64,000 nucleotides of DNA from Balneolaceae bacterium (GTDB lineage Bacteria > Bacteroidota > Rhodothermia > Balneolales > Balneolaceae): NCBI GenBank assembly GCA_006969905.1, contig CP030887.1, positions 2,468,730 to 2,532,729 on the forward strand, read 5' to 3'. This document shows positions 34,127 through 42,728 of the stretch, piece by piece. The notes beneath the pieces are model-generated. The model searched no databases. It was not told where the DNA came from and saw nothing but the letters and a program-made list of their open reading frames with translations. Position 1 is the first letter of the stretch. Each line of letters begins with the position of its first letter. The translations under genes and the position numbers were made by a program.

Positions 34127-35104
34127 TTAATGAAGTTTAGGTGTTCTTGTGTATTCGTTATTCTTTTCTTGAATATTTATAATCACTTTACCAGGTGAGT
34201 GTCCTTTACTTAAATAATCCATTGCTTCTGCTGCCTGGTTAAGGGGATAACGTTTATGAATGACCGCTTTAACATTTCCTTTATCCAATAATTTTGCAAC
34301 GTACTCTAAATCTTCAGGATCAGATTTTGCGGCAAGAGTTTTCATCTTCTTCCCTCCAAAAGACAATAACCAACCGAAGAAAATAGATTTGAATATCTGG
34401 GCAAGTGCACCGCCTATTATAACACATGTGCCCTTTGGTTTCAAAATCCGTCTGTAGCCTAATAACGGATAATTACCATTGATTGCCAAGATGAGGTCGT
34501 AACGAATGCTGCCTTTGGTAAAATCATTTTTTGTATAGTCTATTACCTTGTCTGCTCCTAATGAAGTTGTTTGTTCAATGTTTTTAGTACTGCAGACGGC
34601 TGTCACTTTTGCTCCAAAATATTTAGCTAGTTGTAGGGCATGGGCTCCAACTCCACCTGCGCTGCCAACAATTAACACATGTTGTCCCTTTTGGATATTG
34701 CCTTTGTCTCGTAATGCTTTCAAGGCAGTAGTTGCTGCCACCGGCAATGTTGCCGCATCTTCGAAGGATGTATTTGGTTGTTTGTGTGCAAATGCTCTTT
34801 CGGGAGCTACAACAAATTCTGCTAGTCCTCCAAATCCAAAATCTGAAAGGTCTCCGACTACCTCATCGGCAGGTTTGAAATGCTTGACGTTTTTACCAAC
34901 TGATTCTATTGTGCCTGATACTGCAGATCCGAATATTTTTTTTGGGGGAATAGACCCCATTTTTATTGAACGGTAGTCAGCAGCATTCAACGATACGGAT
35001 ACAACTTTTATCAGCACTTCGTTGTCGTTGAGTACGGGTTTGTCTACCTCTTTGAGACATAATCGGAAGGGTGAGTGTTTCTTATCATAAATAACTGCTT
35101 TCAT
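34127..35104 (-). CDS. NAD(P)-dependent MDR-family alcohol dehydrogenase/quinone oxidoreductase
   Basis: 325 residues from the ATG at 35104, chosen over 35146 because family members start MKAVIYDK. It lacks the structural zinc cysteines, as in quinone-oxidoreductase-like MDR proteins. The nucleotide loop VGSAGGVGAHALQLAKYFGA is near 145-164, preceded by ATLPVAATTALKAL. The final residues (NNEYTRTPKLH) extend beyond the usual end and run toward the repeat element. Oldest upstream member of the minus-strand accessory block; substrate unknown. Confidence 0.87.
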   Translation of the reverse strand: MKAVIYDKKHSPFRLCLKEVDKPVLNDNEVLIKVVSVSLNAADYRSIKMGSIPPKKIFGSAVSGTIESVGKNVKHFKPADEVVGDLSDFGFGGLAEFVVAPERAFAHKQPNTSFEDAATLPVAATTALKALRDKGNIQKGQHVLIVGSAGGVGAHALQLAKYFGAKVTAVCSTKNIEQTTSLGADKVIDYTKNDFTKGSIRYDLILAINGNYPLLGYRRILKPKGTCVIIGGALAQIFKSIFFGWLLSFGGKKMKTLAAKSDPEDLEYVAKLLDKGNVKAVIHKRYPLNQAAEAMDYLSKGHSPGKVIINIQEKNNEYTRTPKLH

Positions 35105-35182
35105 AAAACTATTTTTTACCCTCTTTCTTTTGTGTAATGATAACACGCACTCTATTCATGTTATCCCAATTACATGTGTAAG

Positions 35183-35229
35183 TTTTATTCACTTTATCCC
35201 TGGATAATGTTAGAGTAAAATGAATAAAA
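35183..35229. promoter_or_regulatory. Imperfect inverted repeat in the gap between purC and the MDR gene
   Basis: TTTTATTCACTTTA (35183-35196) and TAAAATGAATAAAA (35216-35229) match inverted at 13 of 14 positions, with an inner TTATCC/GGATAA pair. It lies upstream of the MDR oxidoreductase gene in about 290 bp of non-coding DNA (35105-35397) that otherwise shows no gene. Confidence 0.4.
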
Positions 35230-35397
35230 GCGATTTATTATCAAAATAAGAAAGTAAGCTTATCCTCAATAACTACAGCGACAAAAAGATGGATGTTTAT
35301 CCTGGAATTATTGGGATATAAACATATTTCTATAACAAAAATCTATACTTAGGTATTTTTCAGGAAATAATAAGGATGGGAAAAGCGGATCGAAAAC

Positions 35398-36357
35398 TTA
35401 GATATCCAGGAAAATATCACTCAGCACAGAGTCAAAATCTTTTTCCAGTTTCGGCTCAAATTCTTTGCCTGTAAGCAGCCCGAACAATTCCGCATAACGC
35501 TCATACACTTCCAGCCGGAAGGAGTCGGGGAGATCAGGAAGAACCTGGCCGTCCAGTCCCTGGAAATCATGATCCATCAGCCATTCCCGCAGAAACTCCT
35601 TCGAAAGCTGTTTCTGGGGCTCACCTTTAGCCTGGCGTTCTTCATAACCATCCAGGTAAAAGTAACGGGAAGAATCGGTAGTGTGTACTTCATCGATTAA
35701 CGTAAGCTCGCCATTGTATAGCCCAAATTCGTATTTGGTATCTACAAGAATAAGTCCCCGGTTGGCAGCTACTTCGGTTCCCCGTGCAAATAGCCTGAAA
35801 GCAATCTCACGGATCTGGTTCCAAAGCGATTCTTCCACCATTCCTTTCTTAAGGATATCTGCTTCTGAAATATCTTCATCATGGCCTTCTTCCGCTTTAG
35901 TGGCAGGGGTAAGAAGAGGTTCCGGAAATTTGTCATGTTCTTTCATCCCCTCAGGAAGGGGGGCACCACAAAGCTCTCGTAATCCTGATTTATAAGTTCT
36001 CCATGCATGGCCGGTAAGATATCCACGAATAACCACTTCAATAGGAATGGGAGTACATTTTTTTGCAATGGTAACGTTAGGGTGGGGTACATCTATGATA
36101 TGATTCGGAACAATATCTTTCACTTTGTCAAAAGAAAAGGCTGCCATTTGATTCAGTATCTGCCCCTTAAAAGGGATGGCCTGTTTCATAATGTGATCGA
36201 AGGCTGAGATACGATCAGTAACAACTATTCCAAGCCGGTCAGCAGTAAGTTCATATACTTCTCTGACCTTACCACGGTAGGGCTCGCCTAATTCAGTAAG
36301 AGTTGTGGATGTAATGCAATGCTCTAAAGCCTCAGAAGGCTCAAAAGATGTATTCAC
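35398..36357 (-). CDS. purC: Phosphoribosylaminoimidazole-succinocarboxamide synthase
   Basis: SAICAR synthetase of purine biosynthesis, joining CAIR and aspartate with ATP. 319 residues, the longer form. The N-terminal GKVREVYEL signature is near 29-37, VVTDRISAFDHIM near 50-62, and the PIPIEVVIRGYLTGHAW block near 102-118. LILVDTKYEFG near 205-215 closes the ATP site. The gene follows the LacI-family regulator by 2 bp, so they are probably cotranscribed. Confidence 0.96.
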   Translation of the reverse strand: MNTSFEPSEALEHCITSTTLTELGEPYRGKVREVYELTADRLGIVVTDRISAFDHIMKQAIPFKGQILNQMAAFSFDKVKDIVPNHIIDVPHPNVTIAKKCTPIPIEVVIRGYLTGHAWRTYKSGLRELCGAPLPEGMKEHDKFPEPLLTPATKAEEGHDEDISEADILKKGMVEESLWNQIREIAFRLFARGTEVAANRGLILVDTKYEFGLYNGELTLIDEVHTTDSSRYFYLDGYEERQAKGEPQKQLSKEFLREWLMDHDFQGLDGQVLPDLPDSFRLEVYERYAELFGLLTGKEFEPKLEKDFDSVLSDIFLDI

Positions 36358-36359
36358 GC

Positions 36360-37373
36360 TTAGTTTACTTTTTGGGTTGAACCTCGCTCAACCAATATTG
36401 GATTCACAGTTTTCTGTACAAGTTTACCATCTTTCTTTTTGATGATCTCTGCTAACCGGGCGGTTGCCTGTACTCCTATCGAGTGCATTTGCTGGTCTAT
36501 GGTTGTCAAATCCATGTACTTGGTGAACTTGATATTATCAAAACCCATTAAGGCGATATCTTTTGGTACACTCATTCCAAGTTTTGTAAGCGCATGTAAC
36601 GCACCCAGGGCTTGCGTATCATTTGAGCAAAAAACAGCATCAGGAAATTTACCAAGTTTGTCGTATTTATGAATTGCTTCAAAACCGGCTTCTTCTGTAA
36701 ATCCACCATGCTTTTCCGAATCTCCTGCTACAAACAGCTCCTTATCGATATTCATTTTGTAGTTTTTCAATGCATCAATAAAACCTCTTTCCCTGTCGGT
36801 GGATGAACGGTTGGGAGTGAGGGTAGAGATCATGCCTAAGCGCTCAAATCCCTTTTTAACCAGGTGTTCTCCTGCCATATAGCCACCCTGGTAATCGTTG
36901 AGCATAAAGTAGTTGTAAGAAGGGTGTGATGAATTTACCAGCACAATAGGCACCTTGGTTATCTGGAGCATTTCATGCACATCGGGTTTTATATCAATAG
37001 AAAGAAGGATAACGGCATCCGCAGTTCCCCGGTCAAAAAAGCTTTGCACCGCTTCTTCAGGATTTCGTGAGCCGGTATTGTACATAATGATATCGAGATC
37101 CATTTTTTTGATCTCATCCTTAACCCCCTTTAGAACCTCATTAAAAAATGGAGTGGTAAAGGAGGGAACAGCAATAGCCAGCATTTGTGGCTCTTTGCTG
37201 GCAAGCTTTCGGGCGCTAACCTGCGGCCTGAAATTAAGCTCATTAATAGCTTTTTGAACTTTTTCTTTTGTTTCTTCAGATACGTTCGGTGAGTTATTTA
37301 AAACCCTCGACACAGTAGATATTGCAACCCCTGCATTTTTTGCTACTTCGTAAATTGTTGCTTTCTTATTCAT
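36360..37373 (-). CDS. LacI-family transcriptional regulator
   Basis: 337 residues. The helix-turn-helix and hinge are at the N-terminus (TIYEVAKNAGVAISTVSRVL, residues 5-24; KLASKEP near 57-63), followed by a periplasmic-binding-protein-like effector domain (SFTTPFFNEVLKGV near 75-88, CSNDTQALGALHAL near 246-259). The effector is unknown. Its position before purC suggests PurR-like control, but no operator is evident near either gene. Two LacI-type operator candidates lie upstream of icmF (54619-54703), making icmF another possible target. Confidence 0.93.
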   Translation of the reverse strand: MNKKATIYEVAKNAGVAISTVSRVLNNSPNVSEETKEKVQKAINELNFRPQVSARKLASKEPQMLAIAVPSFTTPFFNEVLKGVKDEIKKMDLDIIMYNTGSRNPEEAVQSFFDRGTADAVILLSIDIKPDVHEMLQITKVPIVLVNSSHPSYNYFMLNDYQGGYMAGEHLVKKGFERLGMISTLTPNRSSTDRERGFIDALKNYKMNIDKELFVAGDSEKHGGFTEEAGFEAIHKYDKLGKFPDAVFCSNDTQALGALHALTKLGMSVPKDIALMGFDNIKFTKYMDLTTIDQQMHSIGVQATARLAEIIKKKDGKLVQKTVNPILVERGSTQKVN

Positions 37374-37544
37374 ACGTACAATGATTCATTCAAAGATGAA
37401 GGTGTAAAAGTTAATGCTGCTGTATTAACCTAAAGTTACTTTATTAATACACTAGCAGATAATAAACAACTTATTTAGAAGATGTAATGAATCAGCAAAT
37501 ATTTATTTTGCAGTTTAAATGGAACTATTTTCCCTTTTTTGCGC

Positions 37545-37560
37545 ATTACTATCATGTAAT
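37545..37560. promoter_or_regulatory. Inverted repeat next to the crtB-like start
   Basis: ATTAC (37545-37549) and GTAAT (37556-37560) around a 6-nt spacer, ending 8 bp before the ATG of the phytoene/squalene synthase gene. The position would suit a repressor site or a leader hairpin. Confidence 0.35.
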
Positions 37561-37568
37561 TTACTCAC

Positions 37569-38546
37569 ATGTCAAGTATCCTTCGTATCCCATATAACAC
37601 TCTTTTCAGGCCTCTTTATGAGCGTACATCTTTTCACCGTTCGGTCATTGATGATGTAAGTGATGAAGGGTTAAAAGATGCGTACCGTCATTGCCGGGCT
37701 ATTACACGGTTCCATGCCAAAACCTTTTATATGGCTACCCGCTTTTTACCCAATGAAAAGCAAAGGGGTATTTTTGCAATTTACGGACTATGCAGGTACC
37801 TGGATAATCTGGTTGATGAATGTGAAGATTTGGTAGCTAAAAGTGCCATATCATTAGAAGAGGTAGATGCTAAGCTGGATTTTTTTAAGAACCGGTTGGT
37901 TGATATTTATAAAGGCAAATCATTTGATGACCCTATACTTTTGGCATTTGCTGATACCTTAAAAACTTATTCTATTTCTATTGAGCTTCCTTTCTTTTTG
38001 ATTGAAGGGGTACGCCAGGATTTAGTAAAAAGCCGTTACCAGGATTTTAACGAGGTGTACGAATACTCCTATAAGGTTGCATCAGTGGTAGGATTAATGA
38101 CCAGTGAGGTTTTTGGTTACCGGGACGAAAAAGCACTCGACTACGCAATTGACCTTGGCATTGCGATGCAGTTAACCAACATACTACGGGATGTAGGAGA
38201 AGATTTACAGAGGGGAAGGATTTACCTGCCTAAATCGGATCTGGAAATGTTTGGTATTTCTGAGGAACAGTTATTTAACAGGGTTCTGGATGAGAATTTT
38301 AAGAACTTAATGCGTTTTCAGATTAATCGCGCCAGGGAGTATTACCGTAAAGCCGACAAAGGCATTGTAATGTTAAGCAGGGATTCCCGGTTACCTGTTT
38401 ATTTGGCAAGACATAACTACAGCCGTATACTCGAAAAAATAGAGCAAAACGAATATAATGTATTCGACCAGCGGGCTTACCTGAATCAAACCGAAAAGCT
38501 TTCTATAATCCCGAAAATTTTATTCGATATCAGGGCCAAAAGCTAA
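37569..38546 (+). CDS. Phytoene/squalene synthase family protein
   Basis: Head-to-head prenyl transferase, 325 residues. The first aspartate-rich motif is in YLDNLVDECED near 76-86 and the second in DVGEDLQRGRIYLP near 204-217. HAKTFYMATRFLP near 48-60 is the substrate pocket. Product could be phytoene (carotenoids) or squalene. No desaturase or cyclase gene is adjacent, so I leave the symbol empty, although a CrtB-like enzyme for carotenoids is most likely in this group. Divergent from the LacI regulator. Confidence 0.9.
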   Translation: MSSILRIPYNTLFRPLYERTSFHRSVIDDVSDEGLKDAYRHCRAITRFHAKTFYMATRFLPNEKQRGIFAIYGLCRYLDNLVDECEDLVAKSAISLEEVDAKLDFFKNRLVDIYKGKSFDDPILLAFADTLKTYSISIELPFFLIEGVRQDLVKSRYQDFNEVYEYSYKVASVVGLMTSEVFGYRDEKALDYAIDLGIAMQLTNILRDVGEDLQRGRIYLPKSDLEMFGISEEQLFNRVLDENFKNLMRFQINRAREYYRKADKGIVMLSRDSRLPVYLARHNYSRILEKIEQNEYNVFDQRAYLNQTEKLSIIPKILFDIRAKS

Positions 38547-38609
38547 TTTATCTTGGTTAATCTTTGAGTAAAATGATAAATTGAGCGAACCCAAAAATCT
38601 CAATTTATT

Positions 38610-40103
38610 ATGCCTGAAATTAAAAAAGTCCTGATTGCAAACAGAGCTGAAATTGCACTCAGGGTTATTCACACCTGTAAAGAACTTGGAATTGGAACTG
38701 TAGCTGTTTATTCACGTCCGGATGCCGCTTCTCCTCATGTTTTACACGCGGATGAATCCGTTTTTATTGGTGAAGCAGCCTCATCAGAAAGTTACCTGGT
38801 GATGGATAAAATCATAGATGCCGCTAAACAAACAGGTGCTGATGCGATTCATCCCGGTTATGGGTTTTTAAGCGAGAATGCAGCATTTGCAGAACGATGT
38901 AAAAAAGAAGGGATAATATTTATAGGCCCTGAGCCTTACGCTATCAGGGTAATGGGTGATAAAACCGAAGCCCGTGAACTGGTAACCAAGCTGGGAATCC
39001 CCACACCTCCGGGATTAAAATCCGAGCTTCAGGATTTGGATGAAGCCGCCCGGGTTGCTGATGAAATTGGTTACCCCATACTGGTAAAAGCTGCTGCCGG
39101 TGGCGGCGGTAAAGGTATGCGCATTGTACACAAAAAAGAAGAATTTGAAAGCAATATCAAAGCTGCAAAATCTGAGGCAAAGAATGCTTTTGGAGATGAT
39201 CGTATCTATATAGAAAAGTATTTGGAAGAACCGCGCCATGTTGAGTTCCAGATAATGGCCGATACCCATGGTAATGTAGTTCATGTGTTTGACAGGGAAT
39301 GTTCTATTCAGCGAAGGCACCAGAAAGTAATAGAAGAAGCTCCGTGCGCATTACTTACCCCGGAACTGAGACAGGAAATGGCCGAATGTGCTATTAAGGC
39401 AGCAAAAGGATGTGATTATGTTGGTGCCGGAACCATTGAGTTTTTAGTAGATAAGCACCTGAATTTCTATTTCCTCGAAATGAATACCCGCTTACAGGTA
39501 GAGCATCCGGTTACAGAAATGATTTCCGGTGTTGATTTGGTTGCTGCCCAGATTCGGGTTGCTGAAGGGAAAAAGCTTCCATTCAGGCAAGAAGATTTGC
39601 AGATGACTGGTGCTGCCATAGAATGCCGTATTTATGCGGAAGACCCCTCCAATAACTTTTTGCCAAGTACCGGTATGCTTAAAAAGCACCGTGTGCCTAC
39701 CGGTGATGGTGTTCGTGTAGATGCCGGAGTGGAAGAAGGGCAAGCCATAACAATCAATTATGATCCTATGATCTCCAAATTGACCGTTCACGGAAAAGAT
39801 CGAGATCATGCTATACAGCGAATGCTGCGGGCGTTAGATGAATACGAAATTGTGGGCTGCAGAACTACCATTCCATTTTGTGAGTTTACTTTAAAGCATG
39901 AGGCATTCAGAACAGCTAAGTATGATACTCATTTCGTCCCCGATTATTTTAGTCCTGAATTATTAGAAAAAGGAGCCTCTGACGAGGTACTTGCACTAGC
40001 TGCATCTCTTCTGAAAATAACTCAGGAAACCAAGCCTCAACAAACAGTTACTGCGGCTGGGGGAGGAGAGTACTCAGAGTGGTGGAAAAATAGAAGGAAT
40101 TAA
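38610..40103 (+). CDS. accC: Biotin carboxylase (acetyl-CoA/acyl-CoA carboxylase subunit)
   Basis: ATP-dependent carboxylation of biotin on a carrier protein. 497 residues, about 50 longer than E. coli AccC, with an extra C-terminal tail rich in Q, T, G and W. The N-terminal KVLIANRAEIALRV is near 6-19, the ATP-grasp loop KAAAGGGGKGMRI near 158-170, and the catalytic region EMNTRLQVEHPVTEM near 290-304. No biotin carrier or carboxyltransferase gene is adjacent, so it could serve either acetyl-CoA or propionyl-CoA carboxylase. It precedes murQ by 2 bp. Confidence 0.93.
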   Translation: MPEIKKVLIANRAEIALRVIHTCKELGIGTVAVYSRPDAASPHVLHADESVFIGEAASSESYLVMDKIIDAAKQTGADAIHPGYGFLSENAAFAERCKKEGIIFIGPEPYAIRVMGDKTEARELVTKLGIPTPPGLKSELQDLDEAARVADEIGYPILVKAAAGGGGKGMRIVHKKEEFESNIKAAKSEAKNAFGDDRIYIEKYLEEPRHVEFQIMADTHGNVVHVFDRECSIQRRHQKVIEEAPCALLTPELRQEMAECAIKAAKGCDYVGAGTIEFLVDKHLNFYFLEMNTRLQVEHPVTEMISGVDLVAAQIRVAEGKKLPFRQEDLQMTGAAIECRIYAEDPSNNFLPSTGMLKKHRVPTGDGVRVDAGVEEGQAITINYDPMISKLTVHGKDRDHAIQRMLRALDEYEIVGCRTTIPFCEFTLKHEAFRTAKYDTHFVPDYFSPELLEKGASDEVLALAASLLKITQETKPQQTVTAAGGGEYSEWWKNRRN

Positions 40104-40105
40104 TA

Positions 40106-41035
40106 TTGAGTACAGTAAACCAGGAGCTTTTTGAAAAGCTCGAAAAACTGGCAACAGAGCAGAGAAATCCTAAGACAATGGGAATTGATCTGGCTGACGC
40201 ACAGGAGATCGTAACACTCATTAATAATGAAGACCAGCTTGTTGCCCAACTTATTCAAACCCGGTTGCCTCAAATAGCTAAGGCTGTTGAAACTATAAGT
40301 GAAAGCTTCTCGATTGGAGGCCGGTTACTATATTTTGGAGCAGGTACCAGCGGCCGTTTAGGGGTTGTTGATGCTTCTGAATGCCCTCCTACTTTCGGTT
40401 CAAATCCGGAACAGGTTCAGGGTATAATGGCTGGTGGAGAAGAAGCTATGTTTGTTGCCCAGGAAGGCGCTGAAGATTCGGAAGAAATTGGTGCGAATGA
40501 TGTTGATGAACTAAAAGTAGCCCCACCGGATATTATTTGCGGTATTGCTGCCAGTGGAAGAACTCCATACGTACATGGCGCTATTAAAGAAGCCAAAAAA
40601 CGTGGCTGCAAAACAATTTTTATAACTACAGTTCCAAAAGAACAGCTGGATATTGAAGTGGATCACATACTGGATGTACCTGTGGGACCAGAAGTAGTTA
40701 TGGGAAGTACCAGGATGAAAAGTGGTACTGCTCAAAAAATGGTTTTGAATATGCTTACCACAGGCGCTATGATCAGGCAAGGCAAGGTGTATGAAAATGT
40801 GATGGTTGATTTACAGTTAACCAACAAGAAGCTGGTAGAACGCGCAAAACGCATTATCATGATGTTTACAAAAATCAGTTATGATGAAGCTTCCGAACTG
40901 CTGGAGTTAGCCAGGGGGCATGTAAAAACTGCAATGGTAATGCAGCTGGGAGGCTTAAACCGGCAGGAAGCAGATGTGCTATTGAAAAAAAATGGAGGGT
41001 TTATCAGGAAAGCATTACTGGAGGTCAACAGTTGA
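40106..41035 (+). CDS. murQ: N-acetylmuramic acid 6-phosphate etherase
   Basis: Cleaves the lactyl ether of MurNAc-6-phosphate to GlcNAc-6-phosphate in peptidoglycan recycling. 309 residues beginning at a TTG, which directly follows the accC stop and matches the usual N-terminus (TEQRNPKTMGID). SIS-domain signature FGAGTSGRLGVVDASECPPTF spans about 73-93 (catalytic Glu in ASEC), and a second signature, GIAASGRTPYV, lies near 147-157. The C-terminal helical region (LNRQEADVLL) is complete. Stop overlaps the plsC ATG (TGATG). No MurP or amidase gene nearby. Confidence 0.96.
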   Translation: MSTVNQELFEKLEKLATEQRNPKTMGIDLADAQEIVTLINNEDQLVAQLIQTRLPQIAKAVETISESFSIGGRLLYFGAGTSGRLGVVDASECPPTFGSNPEQVQGIMAGGEEAMFVAQEGAEDSEEIGANDVDELKVAPPDIICGIAASGRTPYVHGAIKEAKKRGCKTIFITTVPKEQLDIEVDHILDVPVGPEVVMGSTRMKSGTAQKMVLNMLTTGAMIRQGKVYENVMVDLQLTNKKLVERAKRIIMMFTKISYDEASELLELARGHVKTAMVMQLGGLNRQEADVLLKKNGGFIRKALLEVNS

Positions 41036-41760
41036 TGCGGGGCTTCTTTAGCGTTTTTGTATGGGTCTATTATGTAGTACTGTTTTTGCTGTTTTTTATA
41101 ATTATCCTTTTTGCCTTTATTCTCACTTTTCCATTTGATAAATACAGGAAAATACCCAATCGAATACTAGCGGTAATGGCCACTTTGATGATGAAGGCCA
41201 GCCCTTTTTGGAGTATACAAATGGAAGGAATTGGGAATTATAATCCAAGTGAGCCTACTATTTTCGTAGGAAACCACTTGAGCTTTTTGGATATGGCGCT
41301 GATATATCAACTCCCCTGGCAGATGAAATGGGTTTCTAAACAAAGCCTGGCATTTATTCCTGTAATGGGATGGATGGTATGGCTCACGGGCCATCTTACT
41401 ATTAACAGGAGCAAAAAATCGGCCCTAAAACGGTTATCAAATTTAGTGCAGCCGCTTAATGATAAGGTTCCAGTAATGATTTTCCCGGAGGGAACGAGGT
41501 CGTTGGATGGAGAGTTAAAAGCTTTTAAAAATGGTGCTTTTTTACTGGCAAAGGAATATGATTTTAAGCTTCAGCCAATAGTTGTTGATGGGGGGCATAT
41601 TGCTTTGCGTTCAGGATCAAAATTGGTAGAGCCTAAAGTGGATTTTAAAATTTCAATATTACCGGCCATAGAGAGTGAAAATTTTGAGGACATGAAGTCG
41701 TTAAAGGAGCATACCCATACTTTGATTAAAAAAGAACTTGAACGAATACGTTCTCATTGA
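41035..41760 (+). CDS. plsC: 1-acyl-sn-glycerol-3-phosphate acyltransferase
   Basis: Makes phosphatidic acid from lysophosphatidic acid. About 241 residues from the ATG at 41035, which overlaps the murQ stop; a TTG three bases earlier is possible. An N-terminal membrane helix spans about 5-28. The catalytic HxxxxD motif is in GNHLSFLD near 78-85, and the second motif, FPEGTRS, is near 148-154. Its stop overlaps the TTG of the following tonB-like gene. Essential lipid function; its grouping with murQ suggests an envelope-related operon. Confidence 0.92.
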   Translation: MRGFFSVFVWVYYVVLFLLFFIIILFAFILTFPFDKYRKIPNRILAVMATLMMKASPFWSIQMEGIGNYNPSEPTIFVGNHLSFLDMALIYQLPWQMKWVSKQSLAFIPVMGWMVWLTGHLTINRSKKSALKRLSNLVQPLNDKVPVMIFPEGTRSLDGELKAFKNGAFLLAKEYDFKLQPIVVDGGHIALRSGSKLVEPKVDFKISILPAIESENFEDMKSLKEHTHTLIKKELERIRSH

Positions 41761-42437
41761 ACCTTCCGGATCCTAACACTATCTACAAAAAAACCACGTA
41801 TCAGCATAGAATTATGCTTACGCTGATTTTTTCTGAATTACTTTTGATAAGTGTGTTCAGGTTTTGGCCTCAAACACAGAGGGTTTCAAATGATTCAATA
41901 CATTATATCTCTGATCAGGAAGTATTTGTAGAAGAAATGATTATTACTAGGCAAAGTGATGCGCCCGCCCGCCCCCCAAAGCCTCAGGTTCCGATTCCTG
42001 TGCCTACCGAAGAAGTGATCGATGAAGAGATTGAGATTTTAGAGTTCGAGAACATATTATCATTAGAGCCGCTTGGTGAGTTTGATGCAGGCCAAACCGG
42101 TGAATCAGATACTATAGTAGGTAATCCACAACGAAAACCGGGATTATTAAAAATTGTAGAACCCTCAACCCCTGAAGCAGCACGCTTAGCAGGGGTAAAA
42201 GCAGAAGTGTTTGTCACTTTTTTGGTTAAAACCGATGGCAGTGTGGAAGATATATACATATCAAGAATACACAAATATAAGGGCAGGGGAGATGAGTTTG
42301 AGATTGTTAATGAAGTTGGGTACGGTATAATGGGTGCTTCGCTTGAGGCAGCAGCGCAATGGAGGTTCAGGCCGGCCCAACACAATGGAAAACCTGTAAA
42401 AGCTTATACTACCCAGGTTTTCTCATTTGGCTTTTGA
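41757..42437 (+). CDS. TonB-like energy transducer / TonB C-terminal domain protein
   Basis: 226 residues from a TTG overlapping the plsC stop. One N-terminal membrane helix (about 19-38), a proline- and acid-rich periplasmic linker (RPPKPQVPIPVPTEE), and a C-terminal TonB domain (KAEVFVTFLVKTDGSVEDIYISR ... AAAQWRFRPAQHNGKPVKAY), here cited only in part. This fits an energy transducer spanning the periplasm to outer-membrane transporters. ExbB/ExbD genes are not adjacent. Last coding gene before the tRNA. Confidence 0.87.
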   Translation: MNLPDPNTIYKKTTYQHRIMLTLIFSELLLISVFRFWPQTQRVSNDSIHYISDQEVFVEEMIITRQSDAPARPPKPQVPIPVPTEEVIDEEIEILEFENILSLEPLGEFDAGQTGESDTIVGNPQRKPGLLKIVEPSTPEAARLAGVKAEVFVTFLVKTDGSVEDIYISRIHKYKGRGDEFEIVNEVGYGIMGASLEAAAQWRFRPAQHNGKPVKAYTTQVFSFGF

Positions 42438-42490
42438 TATGCGTTGCGATAGGGTATAATATGCTCTATATTTGCCAGCCTTTATTGAAA

Positions 42491-42578
42491 GGAGAGGTGC
42501 CGGAGTGGTCGAACGGGCTCGCCTGGAAAGCGTGTGTGCCTCACAAGGGTACCGAGGGTTCGAATCCCTCCCTCTCCG
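42491..42578 (+). tRNA. tRNA-Ser (anticodon GGA)
   Basis: An 88-nt type II tRNA. The acceptor arms GGAGAGG (42491-42497) and CCTCTCC (42571-42577) pair fully, with G as discriminator. GAGGGTTCGAATCCCTC forms the T arm, the anticodon loop reads TGGAAAG, and a long variable arm is present, as expected for serine tRNAs. The 3' CCA is not encoded (the sequence continues CTAAAA). Reads UCC/UCU codons. Confidence 0.97.
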
Positions 42579-42728
42579 CTAAAAAAAAATTGAGTATTAG
42601 GTTAGTATTAGCTTATATAGTTAAGTATCAAATACATAGTTATGTATTACAGATTCTTAATGTCATTCTATTTTAAAACTGTGTATCATTTCCAAATAGG
42701 GATTTAAAACGAAACCAATCTTGTACAA

